From Victivallales bacterium (GTDB lineage: Bacteria > Verrucomicrobiota > Lentisphaeria > Oligosphaerales > Lenti-02), in NCBI GenBank assembly GCA_018648945.1, contig JABGQJ010000256.1, positions 1-9,761 on the forward strand: a DNA stretch of 9,761 nt, given 5' to 3'. The notes beneath the pieces are model-generated. The model saw only the letters and a program-made list of their open reading frames with translations. It was not told the DNA's origin and ran no database searches. Position 1 is the first letter of the stretch. Each line of letters opens with the position of its first letter. The position numbers were made by a program, and so were the translations under genes. Of this stretch, positions 1-6,280 are shown piece by piece.

Positions 1-110
1 TAGACACCCAGCGGGGCGCTGGCATGCTTGAGGTCGGTCGCCGACGCCTCTCCCGCCAGATACTCCTGCATCTTGCTCTTCAGTTCGGCATGTGATTCGT
101 CGAGTTGCAT
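1..110 (-). CDS. Partial gene, N-terminus only; possible nitrite/sulfite reductase
   Basis: Only the first 36 codons lie in the window; the gene runs off the left edge. The ATG at 110-108 is preceded on the minus strand by a purine-rich stretch (GAAGAGGAAA) suitable as a ribosome binding site. The peptide begins MQLDESHAELKSKMQEYL and ends ASAPLGV, probably followed by Tyr. A charged helical start leading into a '(S)APLGVYxxR'-like segment resembles the first ferredoxin-like half-domain of sirohaem nitrite/sulfite reductases. Position supports that: it is the next gene after cysH-cysD-cysN on the same strand, where the sulfite-to-sulfide step would belong. Too little is visible to see the iron-sulfur/sirohaem cysteines, so the product name rests mainly on context. 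Confidence 0.5.
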   Translation of the reverse strand, partial: MQLDESHAELKSKMQEYLAGEASATDLKHASAPLGV

Positions 111-237
111 GTCTTGGTTTCCTCTTCTTCTTCTTGGCGCATTCAAGGTGGATTGCTGTCATAAAGGTAGCTGGCCTTCCGGGGTGACGCACGTCTAGCC
201 CGCCAGTTTTCTGGAAAACGGCCTCGACGCCGGGCAC
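111..237. other. Short spacer between cysN and the next gene, no gene seen
   Basis: This 127-base gap is longer than the other gaps in the operon. It holds the 202-222 inverted repeat and, next to the downstream gene, a CTT/GAA-type tandem tract (121-134) that includes the downstream ribosome binding site. No intrinsic terminator with a T tract is visible, so co-transcription of the downstream gene with cysN is likely but not shown. Confidence 0.5.
202..222. repeat. Inverted repeat downstream of cysN
   Basis: GTTTTC and GAAAAC (206-211 and 214-219) form a perfect dyad with a 2-base centre. It is extended outward by GCC/GGC with one unpaired A at 205. It lies 16-36 bases after the cysN stop on the minus strand. 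There is no following T run, so it is not a classic intrinsic terminator; a protein-binding site or an mRNA processing or stabilising hairpin is possible. Confidence 0.35.
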
Positions 238-2088
238 TCAGATGCAGTACTCTGGGATGATGTTCTGGGCGGAGAGAAGCTGGAAGACAGCCTGCAGCTG
301 CTCGTCCTCGGCGATGTCTGCCAGGCACAGATCGGCGTCTTGCTCACTGCTGCCTTTGCCGACCGTCACGATCAGCAGTTCGTTCGGCTGGCTTAGCAGC
401 TTCAGTTTCCCCAGATCGACCTCATCCGCGTCGGTTGCGGCGGCGATGAAAATCAGTCCCGCATCGGTCATGATCCGCGCCAGTTCTCCCAGGCGTCGGA
501 GGTGTTCGTCCCTGGCTGCAAACCCATCGCCGAGGTCGGCATCCAAGCCGCCGAGCAGGTTGGTGATGCCAAGATAGTAGGAGTTCATGTTGCGTCGGAA
601 CAGCTCTCGCTCGACCCGTTTGGCCAGGTCCAGGCTCTCATGTCCATCGCCACCGGTGACGATGATCGCCTTGCCCTTGTGGTGATTGCGCAGGGTGCGC
701 TCACGGCTGGAGACATAGCCCGTGTCCCACTGGACCTCGCGCCGGTCGATGTGCTGCTGGAGCAGATCGGCGTCCTGGTAGCTTTCCTTGATCGGTGGAT
801 CACTGACCACCCCTTCGGTAATCATCCCCGCCGCCACCGTGGTGTTGGTGATGGCGTCGATCAGGACGAACCCGCCGGTCTCGCGGTTCTTCGAGTAGGG
901 ATCGTGGAAGATCGGCTGGGTCGTGAAGACCGTCACCTTGCCGATCTCGTTCAGGCCAAGGGTGACGTTGTCGCTCTTCTGCAACGTGTTCACATCGATT
1001 CGGTAGGAGACCTTGCCGACCGTGGCCTTGGTGTTCCTCCCCGCCTGGCGCAGGATGTAGGGCGTCCCGGTACTCAGCGCGGTTTCGCTCATCCAGACGA
1101 GGACGGCCTCGAACTGGTTGGTCACGTTGGGGAGGTTGTTGGCGTGGACGATCATGTCGCCGCTGCTGATGTCGATCTCGTCCTCCAGCACAATCACCCC
1201 GGCCTGGGGCGCGAAGGCCTCCTCGAGGTCGCCATCGTAGGTCACGATGGCCTTGACCGTCGATTCCTTCCGCGAGGGGAGAACGCGCACCCGGTCCCCC
1301 TTCTTGACCGCGCCCGAGAGCACGCTGCCCGCGAAGCCCCGGAAGTCCAGATCGGGGCGGACTACGTACTGGACAGGGAAGCGGAAGTCGTTCTCGTTCT
1401 GGTGATCGCTGGCATCCACGTTCTCCAGATACTCCAGGATCGGGGGGCCGTCATACCATGGGGTCTTCTCGCTGCGGGCGATCACATTGTCCCCCTTGAG
1501 CGCGGAGACCGGTATGTACGTCACATCGGTGATGTCGAGTTTGGCCAGGAACTCGTCGAACTCCTGGCGGATGTCCAGGAAGTGCTTCTCGGAGAAGTCG
1601 ACCAGGTCCATCTTGTTCACTGCCACGACCACGTGCTTGATGCCGAGGAGAGAGACGATGAACGAATGTCGCTTGGTCTGGGTGAGTATGCCTTGGCGGG
1701 CGTCGATCAGGACCACGGCCAGATTGGCGGTGGAGGCGCCGGTGGCCATGTTGCGCGTATACTGCTCGTGCCCTGGGGTGTCGGCGATGATGAACTTGCG
1801 TTTGGGCGTGGAGAAGTAGCGGTAGGCCACATCGATGGTGATCCCCTGCTCCCGCTCGGCCTTGAGTCCGTCCATCAGCAGGGCGTAGTCGATCTCGCCC
1901 GTTCCCTGGGTAGTGCCCACTGTCTCGCTGGCGTTGCGCAACGCCCGGATCTGGTCCTCGAAGATCAGTTTGCTGTCGTACAGCAAGCGCCCGATGAGGG
2001 TGGACTTGCCGTCGTCGACCGAGCCGCAAGTGATGAAGCGCAGTAGGTCTTTGTTCTCGTGTTGATTCAGGAAGCCATCAATATCCAT
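238..2088 (-). CDS. cysN: Sulfate adenylyltransferase large subunit with degenerate APS-kinase domain
   Basis: GTPase subunit of ATP sulfurylase: with CysD it makes adenosine 5'-phosphosulfate (APS) from sulfate and ATP, driven by GTP hydrolysis, in the cytoplasm. The 616 residues show a translation-factor GTPase: P-loop GSVDDGKS at 22-29, DTPGH at 103-107, NKMD at 158-161, SALKGD at 195-200. EF-Tu-like beta-barrel domains follow to about residue 430. Residues about 455-616 align by eye to an APS kinase (CysC) domain as in CysNC fusions, which explains the length. There the P-loop reads TGGDGHESL (478-486) instead of TGxSGxGKS, and the LDGDN motif reads LGITN (506-510); 'GGLDADLG' and '[17 protein letters not shown]' are kept. 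The kinase is therefore probably inactive. The ATG at 2088 has AGGAAAGAG upstream. cysD ends 52 bases before it. Confidence 0.93.
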   Translation of the reverse strand: MDIDGFLNQHENKDLLRFITCGSVDDGKSTLIGRLLYDSKLIFEDQIRALRNASETVGTTQGTGEIDYALLMDGLKAEREQGITIDVAYRYFSTPKRKFIIADTPGHEQYTRNMATGASTANLAVVLIDARQGILTQTKRHSFIVSLLGIKHVVVAVNKMDLVDFSEKHFLDIRQEFDEFLAKLDITDVTYIPVSALKGDNVIARSEKTPWYDGPPILEYLENVDASDHQNENDFRFPVQYVVRPDLDFRGFAGSVLSGAVKKGDRVRVLPSRKESTVKAIVTYDGDLEEAFAPQAGVIVLEDEIDISSGDMIVHANNLPNVTNQFEAVLVWMSETALSTGTPYILRQAGRNTKATVGKVSYRIDVNTLQKSDNVTLGLNEIGKVTVFTTQPIFHDPYSKNRETGGFVLIDAITNTTVAAGMITEGVVSDPPIKESYQDADLLQQHIDRREVQWDTGYVSSRERTLRNHHKGKAIIVTGGDGHESLDLAKRVERELFRRNMNSYYLGITNLLGGLDADLGDGFAARDEHLRRLGELARIMTDAGLIFIAAATDADEVDLGKLKLLSQPNELLIVTVGKGSSEQDADLCLADIAEDEQLQAVFQLLSAQNIIPEYCI

Positions 2089-2140
2089 GGTCGTATCTCT
2101 TTCCTATGGGGAAGCCCAGTGGCCGGTGTGCTGGCTTGGA

Positions 2141-3049
2141 CTAGAAGTAGCCTTCGCGCTTCTTCTGCTCCATCGACGAATCGCTGTCGTGGTCTATCAC
2201 GCGGGTGGAGCGTTCGCTGACTCGCGTCTGGAGCATCTCTTCGACGATCTCCTCGACGGTGGTCGCGGTGGATTCGATCGCGCCGGTCAGCGGATAGCAC
2301 CCGAGAGTGCGGAAGCGGACCATCTTCATCTGGGGCTTCTCGCCCGGATTCAGGCGCATTCTCTCGTCATCGACCATGATCAGGCTGCCATCCCGTTCCA
2401 CCACCGGCCGCTTGGCCGCGAAGTAGAGGGGCACCAGCGGGATGTTCTCCAGTCTGATGTACTGCCAGATGTCGGTCTCGGTCCAGTTGGAGAGGGGGAA
2501 CACGCGGACGCTCTCGCCGGGGTTGATCCGGCCGTTGAACAGCGACCACAGCTCCGGGCGCTGGTTCTTGGGGTCCCACTGGTGGTGCTGATCGCGGAAG
2601 GAGTAGATCCGCTCCTTGGCGCGGGACTTCTCCTCGTCGCGGCGCGCCCCGCCGAAGGCCACATCGTATTTGCCCTCGTCCAGAGCGCGCAGCAGGGCCT
2701 GCGTCTTCATCATGTCGGTGTACTTGCGGCTACCATAGTCGAAGGGGTTCACCCCAGCCGCTTTGCCCTCCAGGTTCTGCCGGACGATCAGGTCCAGGCC
2801 CTGGGCGGCGCAGAACTCGTCGCGGAAAGTGAGCATGTCCCGGAACTTCCAGGTCGAGTCGATGTGCAGCAGCTTGAAGGGGATCTTGCCCGGATAGAAC
2901 GCCTTCTGGGCGAGCCGCACCAGCACGGACGAGTCCTTGCCGATGGAGTAGAGCAGGATCGGGTTCTCGAACTGGCTGGCCGCATCGCGGAAAATGTGGA
3001 TGCTCTCGGCCTCCAACTGCCGCAATTGGCTTAGTCTGTGGTTCTTCAT
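2141..3049 (-). CDS. cysD: Sulfate adenylyltransferase small subunit
   Basis: Catalytic subunit of ATP sulfurylase, forming APS and pyrophosphate from ATP and sulfate in complex with CysN. The 302 residues match the usual family length. The PP-loop of the N-type ATP pyrophosphatase fold is at 35-41 (SIGKDSS). Further family motifs are [17 protein letters not shown] text at 60-72, [15 protein letters not shown] at 133-147, [14 protein letters not shown] at 185-198, and the terminal KKREGYF. No residue loss was noticed. The ATG at 3049 overlaps the cysH stop as ATGA (3046-3049), with GGAGG about 10 bases upstream inside cysH, so translation is probably coupled. cysN follows after 52 bases, which gives the subunits from one transcript. 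Confidence 0.96.
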   Translation of the reverse strand: MKNHRLSQLRQLEAESIHIFRDAASQFENPILLYSIGKDSSVLVRLAQKAFYPGKIPFKLLHIDSTWKFRDMLTFRDEFCAAQGLDLIVRQNLEGKAAGVNPFDYGSRKYTDMMKTQALLRALDEGKYDVAFGGARRDEEKSRAKERIYSFRDQHHQWDPKNQRPELWSLFNGRINPGESVRVFPLSNWTETDIWQYIRLENIPLVPLYFAAKRPVVERDGSLIMVDDERMRLNPGEKPQMKMVRFRTLGCYPLTGAIESTATTVEEIVEEMLQTRVSERSTRVIDHDSDSSMEQKKREGYF

Positions 3050-3795
3050 TGTATGCTATCCTCCGGCTGGGCCTGGCGTCGGACCAGTTTGCCGTTGACG
3101 AAGTGCAGTCCGCACTCCTTATGTTCGTCTTCTTCCCACCACCAACGTCCCGACCGAGCCGACTCGCCCGGCTCAACCGCTCGCGTGCAACAGGCACACC
3201 CGATGCTCAGGAAGCCTTTGTCATGGAGGGCATTGTAAGGGACATCATGGGTTCTGATGTAGTCCCACACCTGGTCCTCGGTCCAGCTCGCCAGGGGATT
3301 GATCTTGGTTCGGCCATTGGCGTCCAGGCCGACTACCTCGGCAGCCGTGCGGCTCTCCGCTTGTTCGCGGCGCACCCCACAGACCCACGCTTGGTACCCC
3401 TTCAGCGCCCGCGAAAGGGGCTCGAGCTTCCGCACCTGGCAGCACTGTTTGCGCTGCTCGATCCCCTTGCGGAAGAGGTTGACGCCCTCTTCCTCGACCA
3501 TCGCCTGCACGGCCTCGGCCTGGGGGAAGTAGATTTTGATCTGCCGACCGTATTTCTCCTGGGTTGCCTCGATCAGCTCATAGGTCTCCTTGAAGAGCCT
3601 CCCCGTGTCCAGCGTGAACACGGGGATGTCGAGGTCGAGCCGGCTGATCATGTCGAAGATCACCTGATCCTCCACGCCAAGAGAGGATGCGAACACCGCT
3701 TTCCCCGGCAACATCTCACACGCCCACATCAACACCTCTTCCGGGCTCATGGACTCGAAGCGGCCTTGGCTTGTGTGGATGTCGAGGGCGATCAC
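3046..3795 (-). CDS. cysH: Adenylylsulfate (APS) reductase, iron-sulfur type
   Basis: Reduces activated sulfate to sulfite using thioredoxin- or glutaredoxin-type electrons. It has 249 residues of the PAPS/APS reductase family, with [10 protein letters not shown] at 37-46 (PP-loop region), [12 protein letters not shown] at 138-149 and the catalytic KECGLH at 226-231 (Cys228). Cys118-Cys119 and Cys202-Cys203 are both present. In this family the paired cysteines bind a [4Fe-4S] cluster and mark enzymes that use APS, whereas the E. coli-type PAPS reductase lacks them. The start is a GTG at 3795-3793, supported by a strong AAAGGAG 8 bases upstream; a nearby upstream ATG is out of frame. It is the first gene of the operon, behind the promoter-like region at 3871-3907. 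The symbol follows family usage; the substrate is inferred to be APS. Confidence 0.93.
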   Translation of the reverse strand: MIALDIHTSQGRFESMSPEEVLMWACEMLPGKAVFASSLGVEDQVIFDMISRLDLDIPVFTLDTGRLFKETYELIEATQEKYGRQIKIYFPQAEAVQAMVEEEGVNLFRKGIEQRKQCCQVRKLEPLSRALKGYQAWVCGVRREQAESRTAAEVVGLDANGRTKINPLASWTEDQVWDYIRTHDVPYNALHDKGFLSIGCACCTRAVEPGESARSGRWWWEEDEHKECGLHFVNGKLVRRQAQPEDSIQ

Positions 3796-3803
3796 GGTCG
3801 GAA

Positions 3804-3810
3804 CTCCTTT
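3804..3810 (-). promoter_or_regulatory. Ribosome binding site fixing the cysH GTG start
   Basis: The minus strand reads AAAGGAG, 8 bases before the GTG at 3795. This is close to the ideal Shine-Dalgarno sequence and decides the non-ATG start. Confidence 0.7.
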
Positions 3811-3870
3811 GCATTTCGTCTCGGTTGGGTGGACATTAGGAATCGAGAAGGGCCGGGGGTCTCTTATTGC

Positions 3871-3907
3871 ATATCAATACAGTATGATATAAACAGGGGG
3901 AATGCAA
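3871..3907 (-). promoter_or_regulatory. Candidate promoter and operator of the cysHDN operon
   Basis: An AT-rich island in GC-rich surroundings, about 80-110 bases upstream of cysH. On the minus strand TTGCAT (3907-3902) and TACTGT (3884-3879) are 17 bases apart, a plausible but imperfect sigma70-type pair. Overlapping the -10 element is a dyad: ATATCA at 3871-3876 and TGATAT at 3885-3890, with a nested ATAC-A-GTAT at 3877-3885. Such a placement suggests repression, for instance by a sulfur or cysteine-responsive regulator of the Rrf2 type, but no regulator gene is in the window. The promoter call is by eye only. Confidence 0.42.
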
Positions 3908-4013
3908 GCAGGTAAGCCAGCTATTCTGCTATTTGATCGCTTAAAGCATAGTACGGCGCTAGGAATAGGTGTGGCACCAGGCAGGAGACTCGACCGACGC
4001 ATGGTGTGCATGT

Positions 4014-4062
4014 GTGGGCCCGGCGAGCAAGAGACACTGGTCCCCGGCCCACGACTTGCTCG
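4014..4062. repeat. Two interleaved inverted repeats
   Basis: Arm A is GTGGGCCCGG at 4014-4023; its partner is CCGGCCCAC at 4044-4052 (9 pairs with one bulged C). Arm B is CGAGCAAG at 4024-4031; its exact partner is CTTGCTCG at 4055-4062. The order is A-B-A'-B', so the two stems are either alternatives or form a pseudoknot-like fold. The site lies 38-86 bases beyond the oxidoreductase stop on the minus strand. Confidence 0.5.
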
Positions 4063-4070
4063 TCTCCTTG

Positions 4071-4091
4071 CCAGGGCTCGCCAAGCTCTGG
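4071..4091. repeat. Hairpin just after the oxidoreductase stop codon
   Basis: CCAGGGCT (4071-4078) and AGCTCTGG (4084-4091) pair with one mismatch/wobble around a 5-base loop. On the minus strand this comes 9 bases after the TAG of the oxidoreductase gene. The absence of a T tract argues against a standard Rho-independent terminator; it may be a 3'-end hairpin. Confidence 0.35.
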
Positions 4092-4099
4092 CCGACCGT

Positions 4100-5110
4100 C
4101 TACGCCAGCACAACCCGGCGGTTCTCACGAGCTGATTCGCGGGCGGCGAGGGCAAGCTGGAGCGCGTGCAGTGCATCCTGGGGGGAGATGACAGGGGTTG
4201 CGCTCCCCCGGATGCAGTCGGCGAAGTGGGTGATCTCGCCAGCAGGACGATTGGGTCCATCGGGTTCCAGCACGGTGTAGCGCTCGCCGTCTTCGGGTTT
4301 GCGGTCTGGGCTGAAGAGGCGGATCTCGTCGTCGTAAGTGAGGGCAACGCTGCCTTTGGTGCAGGTGACCGAGCCACGGATGAACCGGTTCTGGGGACAG
4401 GTGCGGGTGACCCAGCTGCAGGTGGTCTCGGCCAGGGCACCCCCCGCTATGTCGTAGAGGACGGTGATGTGGTCGAACGTGCGGTACTGCCTGGCAGCGG
4501 GCCCGATGGAAAGACCGCGGGCGGTCACAGCGCTCACTTCCCCGCCCCACCAGCGGACGATGTCCCCGTGGTGTAGCACGCCGGCCTCGGCGGCGAAGTG
4601 GCCGGGTTGAAGGGCGAAGTAGTCATCGGGTACGGTATGCTCGTTGTGGTAGCGCAGGAAGATGGGAGCGCCGACTTCACCCGAGGCCACGATACGCGCC
4701 ACCAGGCGGTGGGATTCCCAGAACCGCAGGGAATGGAGGACAAGAAGCACGAGTCCGGCTTTGTCCGCCGCTGCCGTCATTTCGCGGGACTCGGCGGGAG
4801 TTGCGGCGATGGGAATCTCCATCATCACGTGCTTGCCTGCGCGCAACGCTGCCATGCCGTATTCGTGGTGGAGGTCATGGGGCAATGCCACGACCACGCC
4901 GTCGAGGGTGCCGTCCGTCAGCACGGCTTCCCACGAGGAGGCGACCCCGCCGCCGTATTGGCCGGCCAGTTCGGCGGCCTTTTCTGGGGCGGTGTCAAGC
5001 CAGGAGGCGATCCCGAAGTCGTTCCGGCTTGCCGCCACCGGGGCGTGGACCCGGGCGCGTCCCCCGCAGCCGACCATCGCGAAGCGCAACTCGCCTGCTG
5101 GCGCCGTCAT
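4100..5110 (-). CDS. Gfo/Idh/MocA-family NAD(P)-dependent oxidoreductase
   Basis: Predicted cytoplasmic sugar or polyol dehydrogenase-type enzyme; the substrate is unknown. The 336 residues fit the family. The N-terminal Rossmann fold has the dinucleotide loop GCGGRA at 14-19 and DGVVVALPHDLHHEYG at 70-85. The C-terminal sheet domain begins near residue 125 and contains LHHGDIVRWWGGE at 179-191, equivalent to the family's DxxxH-type active-site segment. The usual EKP motif, whose lysine is catalytic in many members, reads EIP at 98-100 (Ile99), so the chemistry may differ or be absent. The ATG at 5110 overlaps the stop of the preceding gene (ATGA, 5107-5110), so the two are translationally coupled. 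No signal peptide is seen. Confidence 0.88.
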   Translation of the reverse strand: MTAPAGELRFAMVGCGGRARVHAPVAASRNDFGIASWLDTAPEKAAELAGQYGGGVASSWEAVLTDGTLDGVVVALPHDLHHEYGMAALRAGKHVMMEIPIAATPAESREMTAAADKAGLVLLVLHSLRFWESHRLVARIVASGEVGAPIFLRYHNEHTVPDDYFALQPGHFAAEAGVLHHGDIVRWWGGEVSAVTARGLSIGPAARQYRTFDHITVLYDIAGGALAETTCSWVTRTCPQNRFIRGSVTCTKGSVALTYDDEIRLFSPDRKPEDGERYTVLEPDGPNRPAGEITHFADCIRGSATPVISPQDALHALQLALAARESARENRRVVLA

Positions 5111-5997
5111 TCTGCCAGCTCTCGGCGGAATGCCTCAAGCGCCTGGATGGCTGCGTCCCCCTCGTCCGTCAGCGAAACGAGGGTCAAGCGCAGCCGCACC
5201 CGGACTTCGTCTTCGGGCAGCATGTCCCGCCCGAAGAGGGAGAAGTCGAAGGCACTGTAGTCTGTCATCCGGCGGGCTTGGTCTTCTGCGTGGTAGCGGG
5301 TGCTGATGGACGCGCAGTTCTGCTCCTCCGCCATCAAGACCACGGCGCGGCCTTGGTCCTCGTCCGCCAGATAGGCGAGGGGGAGCGAGTAGAAACGGAC
5401 CGGGCACATCTGGACCGTTGGCGCGCCGTATTCGTTGCGGTCCCAGCGCCCATCCACGCAACGCCGGGCCATGTGGCTGTCGCGGGGGAACACGATGACC
5501 GTGCCTCGGAACACGTCGTTGACCATCGGGCAGACCCGTTCCTGCTCCTGCCCTGCCACGCCGTAGCGCCCGACCTTCAGGTAGACGAAGGGGCGGAGGA
5601 TCGGCTCGAAGTAGCTGGAAAGGAAGACTTCATAGCCTGCGTAGCTGCCCTGCGTGCGGGCCTTCACTGTCAAGTCGATTGTGGCTGGGGCACGGACCGT
5701 ATAGGTGGCCTCCAGTGCACCAAGGTGGCCCTCCGTTGCCGCCCAACGGACGGTAACCGCATCCCCGTCGCTGCTGACGGAGCGCTTCATGTACCGCGGT
5801 TCCCCCATGCCCTGGTTGACGGCCAGGAGCCGGAACAGATTCAGCGCGGAGTACTTCGGATGGATCAACTCCCGACCCGAGACTTTGTCGCGCAACTGCC
5901 TGATGCCATGGTAGGCGCCCTGCGGCGCGATCCGTCCCATCATCGCCTCCGTCTCGAAGGTGAATCCATCTTCATCCTGACTCAACACCGGTTTCAT
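5107..5997 (-). CDS. Conserved-looking hypothetical protein, possibly beta-sandwich sugar-binding
   Basis: I do not recognise this 296-residue protein by family. It has no signal peptide or membrane segment. Text such as GRIAPQGAYHGIRQL (21-35), SGRELIHPKYSALNLFRL (40-57), SSYFEPILRPFVYLK (127-141) and FPRDSHMARRCVDGRW (170-185), alternating strand-like segments and a strongly strand-rich C-terminus (263-275) suggest an all-beta fold. The 'G-x-HG-x-x-L...GR' opening is reminiscent of galactose-mutarotase-like (aldose 1-epimerase) domains. That is a guess from pattern, not a family match. The ATG at 5997 has GGGAG upstream at good spacing. It is the first gene of a two-gene operon with the Gfo/Idh/MocA oxidoreductase, which favours a role in sugar metabolism. 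Confidence 0.8.
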   Translation of the reverse strand: MKPVLSQDEDGFTFETEAMMGRIAPQGAYHGIRQLRDKVSGRELIHPKYSALNLFRLLAVNQGMGEPRYMKRSVSSDGDAVTVRWAATEGHLGALEATYTVRAPATIDLTVKARTQGSYAGYEVFLSSYFEPILRPFVYLKVGRYGVAGQEQERVCPMVNDVFRGTVIVFPRDSHMARRCVDGRWDRNEYGAPTVQMCPVRFYSLPLAYLADEDQGRAVVLMAEEQNCASISTRYHAEDQARRMTDYSAFDFSLFGRDMLPEDEVRVRLRLTLVSLTDEGDAAIQALEAFRRELAE

Positions 5998-6093
5998 CAG
6001 AGGATCTCCCTATGGCTCTAGCGCTCGCGAGTATTCCGTCTCCGGTGCGCTCTTGGAACGAGTCTGTCCCGGCAAGCGACTGTGGCAGAGGCT

Positions 6094-6169
6094 GTTTGCG
6101 GTGGACCTACCCAAGCATACGACAAGCACGAACCCGGTAAGGTTGCCCGCAAACCGTTTTTGTTTGCGG
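6094..6169. promoter_or_regulatory. Candidate operator: perfect inverted repeat plus third half-site
   Basis: CCGCAAAC (6147-6154) and GTTTGCGG (6162-6169) form a perfect 8-bp dyad around a 7-base T-rich centre. The same GTTTGCGG half-site occurs again at 6094-6101, 68 bases upstream (start to start). Its place in the middle of a divergent promoter region suggests a regulator that controls both the sugar operon and the glycohydrolase gene. A hairpin in the plus-strand leader is the alternative reading. Confidence 0.45.
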
Positions 6170-6268
6170 CGATCGACTACCCGTGACGCAGCGTGTGCGT
6201 GGCGGGCTGCCGCTCGCCTTGCACCTCCCCAGTGCGGGCAGTACCGTCGCCACGAGCCGGCAACCCAC

Positions 6269-6274
6269 AAGGAG
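6269..6274 (+). promoter_or_regulatory. Ribosome binding site fixing the start at 6281
   Basis: AAGGAG lies 6 bases before the ATG at 6281. It decides between this start and the longer open frame beginning at 6053, whose first 76 codons have no such signal and an unlikely, Arg/Ala-rich composition. Confidence 0.75.
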
Positions 6275-6280
6275 CTTGAT

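Larger units (their letters stand above)
3796..4099. other. Intergenic region with cys leader and structured 3' region, no gene supported
   Basis: This 304-base gap lies between cysH and the oxidoreductase gene, both on the minus strand. Its left part is the cysH leader with ribosome binding site and promoter-like island. Its right part is the 3' flank of the oxidoreductase operon and contains three inverted repeats. A 77-codon plus-strand frame (3902-4135) is open here. It has no convincing start signal, enters the antisense of the next gene, and matches nothing recognisable. Confidence 0.6.
5998..6280. other. Divergent intergenic region, no gene
   Basis: This 283-base region separates the minus-strand sugar operon from the plus-strand glycohydrolase gene, so it must hold both sets of start signals. 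I could not pick a convincing -10/-35 pair on either strand. It does hold the 6147-6169 inverted repeat with an extra half-site at 6094-6101, and the ribosome binding site at 6269-6274. The plus-strand frame is open from 6053, but nothing upstream of 6281 looks like protein of the family. Confidence 0.55.

Noticed and set aside
502..2046. 514-codon open frame on the plus strand opposite cysN
   Set aside because: It is antisense to an unmistakable CysN, with low-complexity Asp/Val/Gly/Leu-rich text and no family motif. Long antisense frames are expected in GC-rich coding DNA.
2087..3034. 315-codon plus-strand open frame opposite cysD
   Set aside because: It mirrors cysD codon structure, shows no motifs and has no convincing ribosome binding site.
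4071..4091. Rho-independent terminator for the oxidoreductase operon
   Set aside because: The hairpin is reasonable, but neither strand has a following T tract, so it is kept only as a repeat.
3961..4099. tRNA or other known RNA gene in the structured gap
   Set aside because: No cloverleaf, no TTCGA-type T-loop and no known riboswitch core were found. Only the inverted repeats are supported.
3902..4135. 77-codon plus-strand frame in the cys/oxidoreductase gap
   Set aside because: A G-run (AGGGGG) lies only one base from the ATG, too close for a working ribosome binding site. The frame overlaps the antisense of the oxidoreductase gene and has no recognisable feature.
4801..6021. 406-codon plus-strand open frame opposite the oxidoreductase and hypothetical genes
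   Set aside because: The Arg/Pro/Ala-rich start is typical of a shadow frame, and it crosses two coupled minus-strand genes.
6053..6280. 76-residue N-terminal extension of the ADP-ribosylglycohydrolase gene
   Set aside because: AAGGAG six bases before the ATG at 6281 marks the start. The upstream text is Arg/Ala-rich and would cover the inverted repeat in the divergent promoter region.
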